From an uncultured Acetatifactor sp. (GTDB taxonomy: Bacteria > Bacillota > Clostridia > Lachnospirales > Lachnospiraceae), in the NCBI GenBank assembly GCA_910589035.1, contig CAJUSI010000040.1:1-21696 (forward strand): 21,696 nt of DNA. Direction: 5' to 3'. Under the pieces are notes generated by a model. That model was not told the origin of the DNA and searched no databases. It saw only the letters and a list, made by a program, of their open reading frames with translations. The position numbers and the translations under genes were made by a program. Below, piece by piece: positions 19,298-21,696 of this stretch. Positions within the stretch are counted from its first letter, which is position 1, and each line of letters starts with the position of its first letter.

Positions 19298-20958
19298 TTA
19301 TTGAATTCTGATATTGACCGTTCCAGCCGGGTTTACGACCAGCCTGTGCATATCCAAAAAGATGTTGACAAGCTGTCCTTGATAGTAATGATTATTGCCG
19401 TCAACTGTAATGCCTGCCGCCTGATACTCCGCTTTCTGGGTTTCAGACAGTGTACAAATTTATTGCCCTGCCCCAGTGAATTGGATAAGATGGACTGGAA
19501 ATTGAACTTTTCATCATCCGCTGCTATGCCCAGCCATTCTTCCAATGTTTCCTCACTCATGCGCGAGGTCAAGGTGGAGAAATAGGAAATGCTACCGTTA
19601 TCATAGATTTTTTCCGCATACTGCTGAATTAAAGCACAATTCACGTCCAGCATATTGACTGCAGTTTTCCAAAAACGGATTCGGTCATCTGCATAAATCT
19701 TATCCAGCCATTCACATTGAGCTTTCTCGTCCAATCGGGAAAAGGCAATTTCAAACAAAGGTAAATTGTCGTCCTCATAATATTGCTCTGCTTGTGAGGA
19801 AAATACTTCATTATGCGAACCGTTTTCCTTTTGTGCGGGAGATATTGCATTTTTATTCAGGCCCGATGCCGCAGGCTCATTTGACGGCTGATCGGCGGCG
19901 GCAGCTGGATAAACACCAACAAAAACCGCTCCTAAAATAATGTACAGCGCCAGCACACTTGTAGCAAATAAAGTTGTTTTTGATTTTCTTTTTAAGTTCA
20001 TAATCGCACCTAACTTTTCTTTTAATAATTGTTTGTTTTCACTTAGAGTAACAGCGGCAAGAGATTCCTTGTACTTTCCAACCGCTGCCATTGCGTCAAG
20101 CAGAGCTTCTCCATAATCCTGTGCGTTATCATATCCCATTTTTGAAAGGACTGCTTCATCACAAGAAAATTCACATGCCTTTGTGATTTCACGCCTCATT
20201 AAGTAAACAAGCGGATTGAACCAGTGCAGACAGACGGTAATTTGTACCAGCCATTTATAAAACATATCCCACCGTTTGTAATGCGTTAATTCATGCAATA
20301 CGATATATTGAAAGTCCTTCTCCGGAATATCTGCGCTTGGCAAAACAATACATGGCCGGAAGAATCCAATCAGCAGAGGGGACGAAACCAACGGATTGAC
20401 ACAAAGCTCTACTGGTCTTTTCCTGCCAGTCTGTTCCGCAATAACTGAAAGCCGGTCTAATTGCTCAACATTGGAAACCGGATTTAATCCAGCCTTAACA
20501 TATCGAATAAAGCTATGATATGCCGTTATTTTTTGTACCAAAAGAATCAATGCAACCATGAGCCAGATAAGCCAAACATGGTTGGAAAATAAAGACAGAA
20601 TATCCCCAACCGGGCGGGAGGATATAGAATCGTCTTTAGGATTGACAGTATTCTGGTTGTCGTGTTCCATACCGGAAGCAGGAACATTGAAAGCATTTGT
20701 ATCACCAGAGGGTGACTGCTGTTGCGGCAGGGAAACAGAATGGGTTATGGCCTGATCGATTGTCTGATAGGCTTTTCCCATCAAGTTTGTTTCCGGTCCA
20801 AAAGGCAATAACAGCCGTACAACAACAATGAGCCAAATATAATACTGCCATTGTCTGCTGATTTTGTCTTTAAGGAATCTTTTTCCAGCTAGTAACAGCA
20901 GGATGAACAATGAACCGGAAAATGACATAGACAAAAACATTTTCAATAGAATGTTCAT
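19298..20958 (-). pseudogene. BlaR1-like M56 metallopeptidase with C-terminal frameshift
   Basis: A membrane zinc protease that would cleave the BlaI-type repressor. There are three N-terminal spans (about 8-25, 37-53 and 124-143). The M56 domain has HELTHYKRWD (zinc His 222 and 226, catalytic Glu 223) and EFSCDEAVL as the third-ligand region; a fourth span lies near 333-353. There is no penicillin-binding sensor domain; instead there is a 150-190-residue acidic exported tail, as in many clostridial M56 proteins. In the present frame the protein stops at 19333 after 541 residues, ending in a basic non-native tail. From about 19456 the adjacent frame continues with LSETQKAEYQAAGITVDGNN and ends VNPAGTVNIRIQ at 19298. 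One lost T in an AAATTT stretch explains it. The protease core is intact and may still work. Confidence 0.85.
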
Positions 20959-21338
20959 TTTTCTGTTCTTCCTTTCTCCAAGAGCTTTTTCAGTTCCTCA
21001 TATTCTTCGTCTGCCAACAGGTCGCCAGAAATCAAATCGGAAACAAGCCATTTTGCATTTCCCTCATAAATTTTATCCAGAAAATTTTTGGCTTGGGTTT
21101 TGTGGTATTCGCTTTCCGACACAAGAGGGGTGTATTCATTGCAACGCCCGGTTTTTTTTGCTTTCAAAAACCCCTTATTGACAAGCCGGTTTAAAAGCGT
21201 GATAAGGGTATTTTTTTGCCAGGGTTTTCCTTTTGCTGCTAAATCTGCCGTAAGACTGGCAAAAAGCGTCGGCTTTTCTCCGTTAGCCCATATCACTTTC
21301 ATAATTTCAAATTCCGCATCTGATATTTGCTGTACCAT
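20955..21338 (-). CDS. BlaI/MecI/CopY-family repressor
   Basis: A 127-residue winged-helix repressor. The N-terminal DNA-binding part (about 1-70) reads ISDAEFEIMKVIWANGEKPT, then KNTLITLLNRLVNKGFLKAKKTGRCNEYTPLVSE. The C-terminal part (about 75-127) is the helical dimerisation and protease-sensitive region (FLDKIYEGNAKWLVSDLI, EEYEELKKLL). ATG 21338 has GGAGG 7 nt upstream; the longer open frame extends through its own operator. It overlaps the M56 gene by 4 bp, making the usual BlaI-BlaR1 two-gene operon. A symmetric 41-bp dyad covers its promoter. No beta-lactamase gene is in the window, so the target is unknown. Confidence 0.93.
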   Translation of the reverse strand: MVQQISDAEFEIMKVIWANGEKPTLFASLTADLAAKGKPWQKNTLITLLNRLVNKGFLKAKKTGRCNEYTPLVSESEYHKTQAKNFLDKIYEGNAKWLVSDLISGDLLADEEYEELKKLLEKGRTEK

Positions 21339-21357
21339 TTTGATTTCCTCCTTCAAG

Positions 21358-21398
21358 TATGACATCGTGTTACGCTTTAAGAGTAACACAGCGTCATA
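21358..21398. promoter_or_regulatory. Operator-like 41-bp dyad of the BlaI-type repressor
   Basis: Inner arms GTGTTAC (21367-21373) and GTAACAC (21383-21389); outer arms TATGAC (21358-21363) and GTCATA (21393-21398). All are centred on 21378 and each is perfect. It covers the -10 box and the start of transcription. Confidence 0.75.
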
Positions 21399-21408
21399 CA
21401 TATGTCAA
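21380..21408 (-). promoter_or_regulatory. Promoter of the blaI-like operon
   Basis: On the minus strand TTGACA (21408-21403), 17-bp spacer, TACTCT (21385-21380), with TGT giving an extended -10. Confidence 0.7.
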
Positions 21409-21512
21409 GTGGGTATTTTTAGAGAACATGCAATTAAATAATACCAAACATAAAATTGTATTTAATTCACATACTAACACCTTAAATATAAAATAAGTTT
21501 GGGTGATATTGT

Positions 21513-21696
21513 ATGGAACATTATGAAGATAGATTTGATTTTCATGGTCTCGGACTGGCGATAAAAGACGCCCGCGAGAAAAGAGGCTGGACGCAGGAAT
21601 ACCTTGCAGAGCTTGTGGGGCGTACGTCCCACACGATTATGAATATCGAGAACAAAGGGCAGTATCCGAGTTTTGGTGTTTTCGTCAAACTCGTCA
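21513..21696 (+). CDS. XRE-family HTH regulator (3' partial)
   Basis: Sixty-one residues are visible before the right edge. After MEHYEDRFDFHGLGL comes an XRE (Cro/C1) helix-turn-helix: IKDAREKRGWTQEYLAELVGR followed by TSHTIMNIENKGQYPSFGVF. The R..RGW.Q..LA...G.....I..IE.G..PS pattern is standard for this family. Only a weak GGGTGAT precedes the ATG (21513). It is divergent from the BlaI-type gene, with an AT-rich 170-bp region between them. Similar short XRE regulators stand next to BlaI/BlaR-type pairs and in integrative elements; what it controls cannot be seen here. Confidence 0.8.
   Translation, partial: MEHYEDRFDFHGLGLAIKDAREKRGWTQEYLAELVGRTSHTIMNIENKGQYPSFGVFVKLV

Overview
The window looks like the chromosome of a Gram-positive gut-type Clostridia, most likely Lachnospiraceae. 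The evidence is strong AGGAGG-type ribosome binding sites, TTGACA/TATAAT promoters, and a gene set typical of that group (MecA, DUF1576, YtrA-type GntR-ABC, Fkp, BlaI/BlaR1-type pair, SdpR/SdpI pair). The middle (about 1.3-19.2 kb) appears moderately GC-rich. Both ends (1-950 and 19.3-21.7 kb) are visibly AT-richer and carry regulator/membrane-protein pairs often found in accessory DNA. No tRNA, rRNA, CRISPR array or intact transposase was seen.

Layout. (1) 1-915 (+): a partial ArsR-type repressor overlapping an SdpI-type membrane protein. (2) 916-1771: a structured leader and a GNAT acetyltransferase with a good promoter. (3) 5353 down to 1847 (-): an apparent operon of ECF-type sigma factor, six-helix membrane protein, ABC ATPase and ABC-2 permease, with short overlaps between the first three. 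(4) 9099 down to 5493 (-): a YjbR-domain/O6-methylguanine-DNA methyltransferase fusion overlapping a bifunctional fucokinase/fucose-1-phosphate guanylyltransferase (Fkp type), closed by a terminator. (5) 10985 down to 9332 (-): a DUF1576 membrane protein and a small overlapping partner. (6) 11897-11193 (-): a MecA-type adaptor with a hairpin-rich leader, followed by degenerate 31-bp repeats. (7) 12579-12145 (-): a ferritin-like/DUF2383-like helical protein preceded by about 40-bp tandem repeats and a gene-poor stretch. (8) 15243-13359 (-): a YtrA-type GntR repressor, ABC ATPase and ABC-2 permease under a promoter overlapped by an operator-like palindrome. (9) 15.3-17.0 kb (+): a repeat-rich intergenic region, a Uma2-type protein with a palindrome inside its promoter, and an unrecognised gene that seems to start at ATT and has a second internal start; a strong terminator follows. 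(10) 19175-17152 (-): a small hypothetical gene, a YdeI-family protein and a PepSY lipoprotein with a repeat linker. (11) 21338-19298 (-): a BlaI-type repressor and a BlaR1/M56 metalloprotease with a C-terminal frameshift, divergent from a partial XRE-type regulator at the right edge.

No clearly new multi-gene system was found. The points most worth checking are the ATT-initiated two-start gene, the BlaR1 frameshift, the 26-bp inverted repeat bracketing the GntR-ABC cassette, the hairpin-bearing mecA leader, and several operator-like palindromes and short tandem repeats.
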